Shown one piece after another: positions 9,033 through 15,259 of a DNA stretch of 64,000 bases. The DNA is from Planctomycetota bacterium (GTDB lineage: Bacteria > Planctomycetota > UBA1135 > GCA-002686595): positions 434,001 to 498,000 of the forward strand of contig JACKHT010000001.1 of NCBI GenBank assembly GCA_020638855.1. The letters run 5' to 3'. How positions within the stretch are numbered: the first letter of the stretch is position 1; each line of letters opens with the position of its first letter. Under the pieces are notes generated by a model. It ran no database searches, was not told the DNA's origin, and was given only the letters and a program-made list of their open reading frames with translations. A program made the position numbers and the translations under genes.

Positions 9033-10109
9033 CTAGCGTCGCGCGGGCCGGGTCGAAGCAAGATTCGGTAGGCGATCGAGCGCCGCACGCGAAACAAAGG
9101 GAACGGCCCCCAGGCCGCGGCTGTTCGCCTCCGCCTGGGATCTTTGCGCAGGTTCGGAAGCAAAATCGAGCGTCCAAACGGGCAAGCCCCGTTCGACTAT
9201 CGGCACAATCCGTCCCGCGAGCGCTTCGCGCTCCTGCTCGCGGACAACCAAGCCGGCTCCACCCGGGTCTTCCCAGCGCGCGGTGGCCTTGCCCGAAAAC
9301 GTCAACCCCTCGAAGACCACCGCGTCGAGTAGGTCATACAACTCAGGATGCAGTTGGATCAATCGCCCCGCATCCTGCGCGACCCAAACAAAGCCCGGTT
9401 TCTTGGCTTGCGCGTAGGCGTGCAAGGCCGAGATCAAATCGACCATCGCTTGAGCGGGGTCGACGCCGGCCTTCTTGGCGGCGGCGACCACCGTGGGATC
9501 GGAATAGCCCAGGACCCCATCCAGGTAGATCCCATCGAACCCAAGCGCCAGCGCGTCGTCGACCAAGGCCTCTTTGGATCCCATCAGGACCGAGCGCCAG
9601 GAACGATTCCAGAAGGCCACGTTGTAGCTGCCCTCCCACCCACGCGGATCGGGCCCCAGGAGAAAGCTAGGGTTGCTTGGCTGCGGAGCGCGAGGGGGGC
9701 GCCAGGAGGGCTCCCAGTAGCGGCGATCATCTTCCGCCTGCGCCACAGGAAGGTAGGCCAGGACCAGCTTGTTCGGGCGGGAACGACCGGCCGTTTTGTG
9801 CAACCGATCGACGACGGCGCGCATCGCAAAGTCCTGCTGCCCGCGCACGGTACGAGTAGGCTCCAACACCAGGACGTCATAATCCGAAGCCAAGAGCGCA
9901 TCGATGGCGCCGAAAGCATCCAGGCTTGCCCGCTGGATGGCCCAATTCGTGATACCTGCCAGGGGGCCTTTGGCCTGGGAGATGACTGCTGGGGGCGCGG
10001 GCGCTCCCCCGCCAGCCGCATGGCAAGCCAAACCGATCAGGGCCAGGGCGCTTCCTAGCCACATCCAGACGCCGGATGCTCCTTGGGGGTGCTCGATCTT
10101 GGGGTCCAT
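9033..10109 (-). CDS. Secreted GH114-like / TIGR01370-type protein
   Basis: A 358-residue protein with an N-terminal hydrophobic segment ending LIGLACHAAGG (probable lipoprotein signal, Cys near residue 28). The remainder resembles the TIM-barrel family related to GH114 endo-alpha-1,4-polygalactosaminidases and the misnamed extracellular cysteinyl-tRNA-synthetase-like proteins. Signatures are YDVLVLEP, KLVLAYLPV, the pair YNVAFWNRSW and GFDGIYLDGVLGY, and VVFEGLTF. The substrate is unknown. The open frame reaches 10421, but its upstream part translates a low-complexity repeat, so ATG at 10109 is preferred. It converges with the channel gene, 9 bases apart. Confidence 0.68.
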   Translation of the reverse strand: MDPKIEHPQGASGVWMWLGSALALIGLACHAAGGGAPAPPAVISQAKGPLAGITNWAIQRASLDAFGAIDALLASDYDVLVLEPTRTVRGQQDFAMRAVVDRLHKTAGRSRPNKLVLAYLPVAQAEDDRRYWEPSWRPPRAPQPSNPSFLLGPDPRGWEGSYNVAFWNRSWRSVLMGSKEALVDDALALGFDGIYLDGVLGYSDPTVVAAAKKAGVDPAQAMVDLISALHAYAQAKKPGFVWVAQDAGRLIQLHPELYDLLDAVVFEGLTFSGKATARWEDPGGAGLVVREQEREALAGRIVPIVERGLPVWTLDFASEPAQRSQAEANSRGLGAVPFVSRAALDRLPNLASTRPARR

Positions 10110-10479
10110 GCCTTGCCTCGCGAGCCTAGGGCTGCGGATGACTTTGGGAGGACGATCATAGGAGTTCCGCCAAGGATGTGCGCCCCCACGCCGAGGATTG
10201 CCCCAACCCAAGCCCGCGTCCGCCAGCCCGGGAAGTTCCTGGGCCGGGGCCGGGTTGGTGGGCAGCCCAGCCCAACCAAGCCCAGCCAAGCCAAGCCAAG
10301 CCAAGCCAAGCAAACAGGAGTACAAGTCCCCCCAGAATTCGGAAAAAGGTGATCGGGGCTCGACGCGCTCTACGCCTTGGTATTGCGGACTCCCACGACC
10401 TCCCGCCCCCTTTTGGGGCAAAGAGCCCCAAGGCTCTGGGGGCCACCCAACCTAGATTCGCCTAGCTTCCTAACTCTCC
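10110..10479. other. Divergent intergenic region
   Basis: This 370-base gap separates a reverse gene (start 10109) from a forward gene (start 10480), so it should hold both promoters. It contains the CCAAG microsatellite at 10276-10310. A TAGATT hexamer near 10453 is a possible -10 element for the forward gene. I see no convincing coding sequence. Confidence 0.5.
10276..10310 (+). repeat. CCAAG pentanucleotide microsatellite
   Basis: Seven consecutive 5-base units, CCAAG except for one CCCAG at 10281-10285; the last five (10286-10310) are perfect. It lies between divergent promoters. On the reverse strand it translates as an artificial Gly/Leu/Ala/Trp-rich peptide in an open frame that I do not treat as coding. 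Confidence 0.9.
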
Positions 10480-12093
10480 ATGAACACCCTCCAGAACAGC
10501 CTAGTGGCGGCTTGCCTGCTTGGCATGCCCTTGGCCTCGACCGGCCTGGCCGCTCCTCAACATGTCCGGCCCAACCTCGCCCCTGGGGAAACCAACTGGG
10601 TACCCCAGTCCAACTCATCCTTCCTGGTGGGCCTGACCACCATCGACCTCACAGCCCAAACGGCCCAGGACCTCGCCGAGGAGTTGTTGGGCGCGGGAGT
10701 GACCATCAGCAACGTCACCTTCACCGGCGCCAACGCCGCTGGCGGTACGTTCCAGGGTGGTACGGGAATCATCGGCTTCGAACGTGGCGTGCTGCTTAGC
10801 AGCGGCAATGTGGCCAGCGTGATCGGCCCCATGAACGTCGATTCGGGGACCAGCACGGCTTGGGGCCTGCCCGGCGATGCGGACCTGGACACGCTTTCCG
10901 GCGTGGGTACCAACGACGCGGCGGTTTTGGAGTTTGACTTTGAGTGCGCAGCCTCCACCACCGTCTCGTTCCAATTCGTGTTCGCATCTGAGGAGTACAA
11001 CGAGTACGTCTTCCAGTTCAACGACGCGTTTGGCCTGCTTCTGAACGGCACCAACATCGCCATCGTGCCCGGAACCGCGAGCCCGGTGACCATCGACAAC
11101 GTCAACTGCGGCGATGGCACCCTGCCGGGGGTCAACTGCGGCCAATTCATCAACAACGAGTGCGATAGCCTCCCAGTCGGATCCTATCCCTGCACGAACA
11201 TCGAGACCGAGATGGACGGGCTGACCCAAGTGTTCTCCGCCGTGGGCACGCTCCAGCCGGGTGTCAACCACCTCAAGATCGCCGTGGCGGACGCCTTGGA
11301 CGACGAGTTGGATTCGGTCGTGTTCCTGCGCGCCAGCAGCCTGTTGTGCGCCAACCCCGAGCCGAGTTTTGATCCGCCGACCCCCTGTGGCCAACGACTC
11401 ACCGTCCAAGCCGGAACCCCGGTATCCTTTGACATCGTAGCCCTGGCCACGAACGGTCTCTCGAACCAAGGAGTTTCGATCAGCGCTACGGGCGATGCGG
11501 CGGCCTTGGCGGGTGGAACCTTCAACCCCAGCGTGCCGACCGTCTTCGCCCAACCGGCCTCGACGCAGTTCTCCTGGACCCCCACCGAAGCCGATGCTGG
11601 GTTGCATGTGATCACCCTGCGGGCCACGGACCAGCTGGGACAGTTCACCGAATGCGACGTACCGATCCTGGTAACCCTGGGTCAAAACTTCTGCCAAGCC
11701 GTAGCGAACAGCACCGGGGAACCCGGATACCTCTACGCCACGGGAAGCACCCAAGTCAGCAACAACAACCTCACGCTGGTGGCCGAGAGCGTCCCCAACG
11801 GCGAGCTGATGTACTTCCTGGGAAGCCGCGGCCAGGGCTTCGTGATGAACCCCGGTGGCAGCGTGGGCAACCTCTGCTTGGGTGGCGGACAAGCCATCGC
11901 TCGCTTGCTCAACACGACCGGCGTCACCGCGGGCAACATGCTGTCGGGCAGTGTCAACTTGTTGAACATCCCCGAGCCCCCGGCCTTCGGAACCATGGTG
12001 CTCGCGGGTGAAACCTGGCACTTCCAAGGTTGGCACCGCGACGGTGCCACCCCGGGCAACTTCACCAATGGTTTGAGCATCACCTTCCAGTGA
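10480..12093 (+). CDS. Choice-of-anchor L domain secreted protein
   Basis: A 537-residue secreted protein with a signal peptide ending near ASTGLAAP (about residue 25). Residues about 50-290 form a choice-of-anchor L domain: FERGVLLSSGNVASVIGP, the VLEFDFECAASTTVSFQFV strand, FASEEYNEYV and the ALDDELDSVVFL end. Residues about 295-400 look like an Ig/cadherin-type beta domain (FSWTPTEADAGLH). Residues about 403-537 form a Cys-containing beta module that recurs at the ends of the FG-GAP proteins at 47432 and 49541, probably a sorting or surface-attachment domain. It is likely exported to the cell surface; the ligand is unknown. Confidence 0.8.
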   Translation: MNTLQNSLVAACLLGMPLASTGLAAPQHVRPNLAPGETNWVPQSNSSFLVGLTTIDLTAQTAQDLAEELLGAGVTISNVTFTGANAAGGTFQGGTGIIGFERGVLLSSGNVASVIGPMNVDSGTSTAWGLPGDADLDTLSGVGTNDAAVLEFDFECAASTTVSFQFVFASEEYNEYVFQFNDAFGLLLNGTNIAIVPGTASPVTIDNVNCGDGTLPGVNCGQFINNECDSLPVGSYPCTNIETEMDGLTQVFSAVGTLQPGVNHLKIAVADALDDELDSVVFLRASSLLCANPEPSFDPPTPCGQRLTVQAGTPVSFDIVALATNGLSNQGVSISATGDAAALAGGTFNPSVPTVFAQPASTQFSWTPTEADAGLHVITLRATDQLGQFTECDVPILVTLGQNFCQAVANSTGEPGYLYATGSTQVSNNNLTLVAESVPNGELMYFLGSRGQGFVMNPGGSVGNLCLGGGQAIARLLNTTGVTAGNMLSGSVNLLNIPEPPAFGTMVLAGETWHFQGWHRDGATPGNFTNGLSITFQ

Positions 12094-12097
12094 TGCA

Positions 12098-12113
12098 CAG
12101 GCGGCAACGCCTG
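12098..12113 (+). terminator. Possible terminator hairpin after the choice-of-anchor L gene
   Basis: CAGGCG-GCAA-CGCCTG forms a perfect 6-bp stem with a GNRA tetraloop, 4 bases after the stop codon, followed by GTTTCGG. The T-run is short, so termination may be partial. Confidence 0.5.
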
Positions 12114-12294
12114 GTTTCGGGGGGCAGCGCGGGGAACGACCCGCGGTGCCCCCCACCCATTCCAGCGCCCTCCAGGCGGCCTGCAAACCCGTGAAGCGGC
12201 TCCAGGAGCCCATTCGAACACCCAAAGCGGGTCCGCGGGGGCCCCTGGGTGGATAGGGGGTCCAACCGGAACGGGTTTGTGCTACCAAAGCGGT

Positions 12295-12312
12295 CCCGCG
12301 AACGTTCGCGGG
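12295..12312. promoter_or_regulatory. Perfect 18-bp palindrome upstream of the selenoprotein pair
   Basis: CCCGCGAACGTTCGCGGG reads identically on both strands, with no mismatch and no gap. It ends 45 bases before the ATG of the first HMA gene, where an operator for a dimeric regulator would be expected. It could also fold as a hairpin in a 5' leader. A smaller inverted repeat (GAAGCC 12333-12338, GGCTTC 12345-12350) lies between it and the start codon. Confidence 0.6.
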
Positions 12313-12357
12313 GTGTACGAAATCCCTCAAACGAAGCCTTCACGGGCTTCTCCAACC

Positions 12358-12684
12358 ATGAAATTCCTACTTCCGCTCGGCGCGGCGCTGGCCTTGGGCC
12401 TGACTCCCGCCTGCCAAAACACCCCCGCTACCCAGCAAGCTCCCGTGGCTGCCGTTGTTCCCGCTGGCCAGAGCATGGTGCTCTCGGTCACCGGCATGAC
12501 ATGAGGCGTTGCATGCCCCCCCCGAGTGCAGGCTGCACTCGCCAAAGTGGAAGGCGTGGACGGTGTCACGGTGGACTATGCCAAGAAGACGGCAGCCGTC
12601 CACGTGACCAAGGACGTGAACGTGGGTGAACTTGCTAAGGCCCTTGAGGGAGCCGGGTACGGGTGTACGAACTGCGCCCAGTAA
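12358..12684 (+). CDS. HMA-domain selenoprotein 1 (TGA read as Sec)
   Basis: Reading the TGA at 12502-12504 as selenocysteine gives a 108-residue protein with Sec at position 49. An N-terminal hydrophobic signal ends LTPACQN, a weak lipobox, so export or lipidation is likely. Residues 41-108 form a complete heavy-metal-associated ferredoxin fold: SVTGMT-U-GVACPPRVQAAL, VEGVDGVTVDYAKKTAAV, then a C-terminal helix. Normal HMA domains bind metal with GMTCxxC; here Sec replaces the first Cys and one residue is inserted (UxxxC). A second pair, CTNC, is at residues 103-106. Homology is as strong after the TGA as before it, and the next gene has the same layout. Read as stop, it would be only 48 residues. 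A stem-loop follows the TGA. Confidence 0.8.
12523..12541 (+). promoter_or_regulatory. Candidate bacterial SECIS stem-loop 1
   Basis: CGAGTGCA (12523-12530), loop GGC, TGCACTCG (12534-12541): an uninterrupted 8-bp stem. The loop begins 26 bases after the TGA, within the range usual for bacterial SECIS elements, and carries guanines as SelB-binding loops do. It lies inside coding sequence, as bacterial SECIS elements must. Confidence 0.6.
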
Positions 12685-12701
12685 GCCGAGGAGAATCCAC
12701 C

Positions 12702-13052
12702 TTGAACGAACCTTGCAAACTGCTACGCCTTGCCCAGGGGAGTCTGCTCGCAGCAGTCCTACTGGCGGGCATCCCCGCCTGCTCGGGGAACTCTTATGCG
12801 CCGGCAAGCATGTCGGCGACCGAAGCGATCAAGGCCGGCTGGGCTTCATTCCAGATCGAAGGCATGACATGAGGCATTGCTTGCCCGCCGAAAGTGCGGG
12901 CGGCCCTCGTGGAGGGTCTCGGGCTCACCCCCGAAAAAATCTCGATCGACTACGACAAGAAACTGGTTGCCCTGGACTTGGGCGGCCAACCGATGGACAA
13001 GGATGCGGTCAACAAGGCCCTCGCTTCGCGCGGGTACTCGGTCGCCCCCTGA
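12702..13052 (+). CDS. HMA-domain selenoprotein 2 (TGA read as Sec)
   Basis: Reading the TGA at 12870-12872 as Sec gives a 116-residue protein with Sec at position 57. The TTG start at 12702 is chosen because AGGAG at 12689-12693 stands 8 bases before it. It also leaves a lipoprotein signal ending AGIPAC (Cys near residue 27). The HMA part reads FQIEGMT-U-GIACPPKVRAAL, then EKISIDYDKKLVALDLG and a terminal helix ending GYSVAP. It is a diverged paralog of the gene 17 bases upstream, sharing GMT-U-G(V/I)ACPP(R/K)V. It lacks the C-terminal CTNC. Read as stop, the product would be 56 residues with no domain. The real stop is TGA 13050-13052. Confidence 0.8.
12881..12903 (+). promoter_or_regulatory. 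Candidate bacterial SECIS stem-loop 2
   Basis: GCCCGC (12883-12888), loop CGAAAGT, GCGGGC (12896-12901): a perfect 6-bp stem extendable by two U-G pairs at the base. The loop starts 16 bases after the TGA. Its stem sequence differs from that of stem-loop 1 although the flanking coding sequence is similar, so pairing rather than sequence is kept. Confidence 0.6.
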
Positions 13053-13077
13053 CGCTCGGCGCAAGTAGTCAAGAATC

Positions 13078-13111
13078 GGACGGCGCACCGGCTTCCGCGG
13101 GTGCGCCGTCC
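13078..13111. terminator. Strong terminator between the selenoprotein pair and miaE
   Basis: GGACGGCGCACC and GGTGCGCCGTCC form a perfect 12-bp stem with a 10-base loop, followed by TTGTTCC. It lies between convergent genes and can serve both. An 11-bp direct repeat, (T/G)ACGCGGTTCC, follows at 13119-13140, with weaker copies up to 13162. Confidence 0.8.
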
Positions 13112-13154
13112 TTGTTCCTACGCGGTTCCGACGCGGTTCCTACGCGCCAGGTTC

Positions 13155-13757
13155 TTACGCGGCAGCCCCCCCGCCCGGACCCGAATGCACGCGCGGCTCG
13201 AATGGGAGCGTCGGGACGAGCTCGGCCTCCATGCGACGCAGGACCTCGAGCCGGTCGTTCACCTTGGCCTCTGGAAAGATGGCCTGCGCGAGCCGCAAGA
13301 AGAGCACGCGATGGACCGATTCCGAAGGGAGCAATTCCTGGTACAAGGCCGCTAGGCTCCGGTCTTGCAGATGGGTGGCCAAGAGGTGGAAGCGCTCGGC
13401 ACTGCGCGCTTCGATCAAGTGCGAGATCAATAGCCTGTCGAGCAAGAGGCTCGTGCGGGTCGCACTCGAGCCGCGGTGCAATCCGTCGGCGTATGGACTC
13501 GTGTCGGCCTCTCGCAGCGTACCACCCCGCTGACGCAACTCGGCTTCGACCCGTTCGAAGTGCTCAAGCTCCTCCATCGCGACCCGGGGCAACTTTTGCA
13601 CAATGTCCGGGATACCTGGATTCTTGGCCACCAAAGCCTGCATGGTCGCCGCCGCTTTGAGTTCGCAGTGGGCATGATCCCCCAAGAGGTCGAGCAAGCT
13701 AGTCGCTTCCACGCGCGCCACCCACTCGGGCGGCGTTTCGTACAAAAGCCCAAACAC
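13155..13757 (-). CDS. miaE: tRNA-(ms2io6A)-hydroxylase, MiaE-like
   Basis: A 200-residue non-haem di-iron protein of the MiaE family, which hydroxylates the isopentenyl side chain of ms2i6A37 in tRNA using O2. The ferritin-like helices carry the expected ligands: LLGDHAHCELKAAA (Glu, His), EELEHF, and HLIEARSAERFHLLA, with a final SESVHR helix. It begins 3 bases after the adenosyltransferase gene, so the two are co-transcribed. MiaA and MiaB are not in the window. Confidence 0.85.
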   Translation of the reverse strand: MFGLLYETPPEWVARVEATSLLDLLGDHAHCELKAAATMQALVAKNPGIPDIVQKLPRVAMEELEHFERVEAELRQRGGTLREADTSPYADGLHRGSSATRTSLLLDRLLISHLIEARSAERFHLLATHLQDRSLAALYQELLPSESVHRVLFLRLAQAIFPEAKVNDRLEVLRRMEAELVPTLPFEPRVHSGPGGGAAA

Positions 13758-13760
13758 GAC

Positions 13761-14330
13761 TTACTTGGCCTCTTGGCCACCCGGCCGCCAGAGGACATCG
13801 AGTTTGCCCCCGTCGTTGGCCCGGCGCGAAAGCACGAAGAACAAATCGGACAGGCGGTTCAAGTAGTGCAGGGGTTCGAGGCCCGTGCGCTCGGGCTCCT
13901 CGCGCGTGAGCGTCACGACCCAACGCTCCGCCCGGCGGCAAACCGTGCGCGCCATGTGCATCCACGCGGCCAGGGGATGCCCCCCAGGCAGCACGAAGGA
14001 CTTGAGGGGTTCGAGCCCCTCGTTGGCCTCATCGATCCAAGACTCCAGCCGCTTGACGTACTCGGGAGTGATGCGCAGCCGCTCGCCTCCCTTGCCAGGA
14101 ACGGCCAGGTCCGCACCAAGGTCGAACAGGTCGTTCTGGATCTGGCGCACCCAAGCGGCCACGGGCTCCACGCCCGGCAGGGTCATCAGCACCCCCAATA
14201 CCGAGGACAACTCATCGACGGTGCCATAGGCAGTGATGCGGACTTGGTCTTTGGGGACCCGTTGGCCATCGCCTAGGCCGGTGGTGCCGTCGTCGCCGGT
14301 ACCCGTGTAGATGCGGTTGATTCGAACCAT
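13761..14330 (-). CDS. Cob(I)alamin adenosyltransferase, PduO type
   Basis: A 189-residue ATP:cob(I)alamin adenosyltransferase making adenosylcobalamin. The N-terminal IYTGTGDDGTTGLGDGQRV is the ATP-binding signature of PduO/MMAB enzymes. YGTVDELSSVLG and ARTVCRRAERWVV are the other conserved helices, and YLNRLSDLFFVLSR closes the active site. On the reverse strand a TAGAAT hexamer (14337-14342) stands 6 bases before the ATG, implying a very short leader. It is the first gene of a two-gene unit with miaE. Confidence 0.9.
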   Translation of the reverse strand: MVRINRIYTGTGDDGTTGLGDGQRVPKDQVRITAYGTVDELSSVLGVLMTLPGVEPVAAWVRQIQNDLFDLGADLAVPGKGGERLRITPEYVKRLESWIDEANEGLEPLKSFVLPGGHPLAAWMHMARTVCRRAERWVVTLTREEPERTGLEPLHYLNRLSDLFFVLSRRANDGGKLDVLWRPGGQEAK

Positions 14331-14449
14331 GGGAGGATTCTAGCGGCCGAGAGAGGCCGAGGAACGGAACGCTCGGGGATTCGTGCCGCGTAGGGTCTTG
14401 GATGCCATCCGCTGTCGCCTTTGGGGAATCAGGCGAGTCATGGGATCCC

Positions 14450-15259
14450 TCATTCCGCCTGGGTCGGATCGTCCTCACGCGCCTGGCGCTCACCAAACAG
14501 TCGAGCCCGCCGCCCCCCCTTCTCGTGGGGTCGCAGGCCCAGCTCATCGGGGCGCAGGTCGGATCCAAGCGCCTTGAGCATCAAGTGCCAGGCGCGGGCA
14601 TCGCGGTTCTCCAGCTCCGCTCGGGAGAAGACCCGCTCGATCGAACTCTCGATCAAGCGCGCGGCTTCCTTCGAACGGGCCACCTGGCCCACAAAGACCT
14701 CGATCATGCGCTTCTTGAGGAACTCGCGGCCATCGCCGTTGAGCCGGTGCCCACCGGGCTCCTTGCGCCGATACCCCTCGCCGACGAACAGGCCCGACAG
14801 GGTGATCCCCACCGACATCGCCAGGTTGAGCGAGGTATGGTCGCGCGAAGTGCGAATGTGCGCCAGCTGGTGGCAGAGTTCCACCTCTTCACGATTCATG
14901 CCCATTTCCTCAGCCCCAAAAACAAGCGCCAAATGGACGTCGCCCGACTCCATGTGCTGCTGGAGCTCGGGCAACAGCTCGCGCCAATCGCGCCGCTTGC
15001 GGTGCCCGCGCACGCGAGCCGTGAAGCCCACGGCCATGGTGCAAGGGGCCAACGCTTCCGCGAGGGTGGTGACCACGTGCACCTTGTCCTTGGCTTGGTC
15101 GACGCCGTGTGACATCTGCACAAACTCGGGATGCACCAGCATCGAGGGCAACCCTGGATCCACAAGGAACAATTCGCACGGACCAAAGTTCTCGCACACG
15201 CGCAAGATCATGCCCACGTTGCGCGGCCCCGCCGGCCGACAAAGCACCACTCGAATCAT
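14450..15259 (-). CDS. SpoU/TrmJ-type RNA 2'-O-methyltransferase
   Basis: A 269-residue SPOUT-fold RNA methyltransferase acting in the cytosol with S-adenosylmethionine. Conserved parts are VVLCRPAGPRNVGMILRVCENFG (motif 1), LALVFGAEEMGMNREEVELC (motif 2) and TSRDHTSLNLAMSVGITL (motif 3, the knot). The order and the C-terminal helical extension resemble TrmJ (tRNA Cm32/Um32), but TrmH-like or rRNA substrates cannot be excluded. The start at 15259 overlaps the stop of the sulfatase-like gene by 4 bases (ATGA), showing coupling; the open frame continues upstream but is antisense-like there. Confidence 0.82.
   Translation of the reverse strand: MIRVVLCRPAGPRNVGMILRVCENFGPCELFLVDPGLPSMLVHPEFVQMSHGVDQAKDKVHVVTTLAEALAPCTMAVGFTARVRGHRKRRDWRELLPELQQHMESGDVHLALVFGAEEMGMNREEVELCHQLAHIRTSRDHTSLNLAMSVGITLSGLFVGEGYRRKEPGGHRLNGDGREFLKKRMIEVFVGQVARSKEAARLIESSIERVFSRAELENRDARAWHLMLKALGSDLRPDELGLRPHEKGGRRARLFGERQAREDDPTQAE

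Noticed and set aside
10276..10310. CRISPR-like or regularly spaced repeat array
   Set aside because: It is a simple gapless microsatellite without spacers; no CRISPR array or cas gene is in the window.
10110..10421. N-terminal extension of the GH114-like protein
   Set aside because: The extension translates the CCAAG microsatellite into a Gly/Leu/Trp repeat; ATG 10109 leaves a proper signal peptide.
12502..12504. TGA as a true stop or nonsense mutation making a pseudogene
   Set aside because: The neighbouring paralog has a TGA at the identical motif position, the HMA domain continues in frame with full conservation after both, and frameshift readings give no homology.
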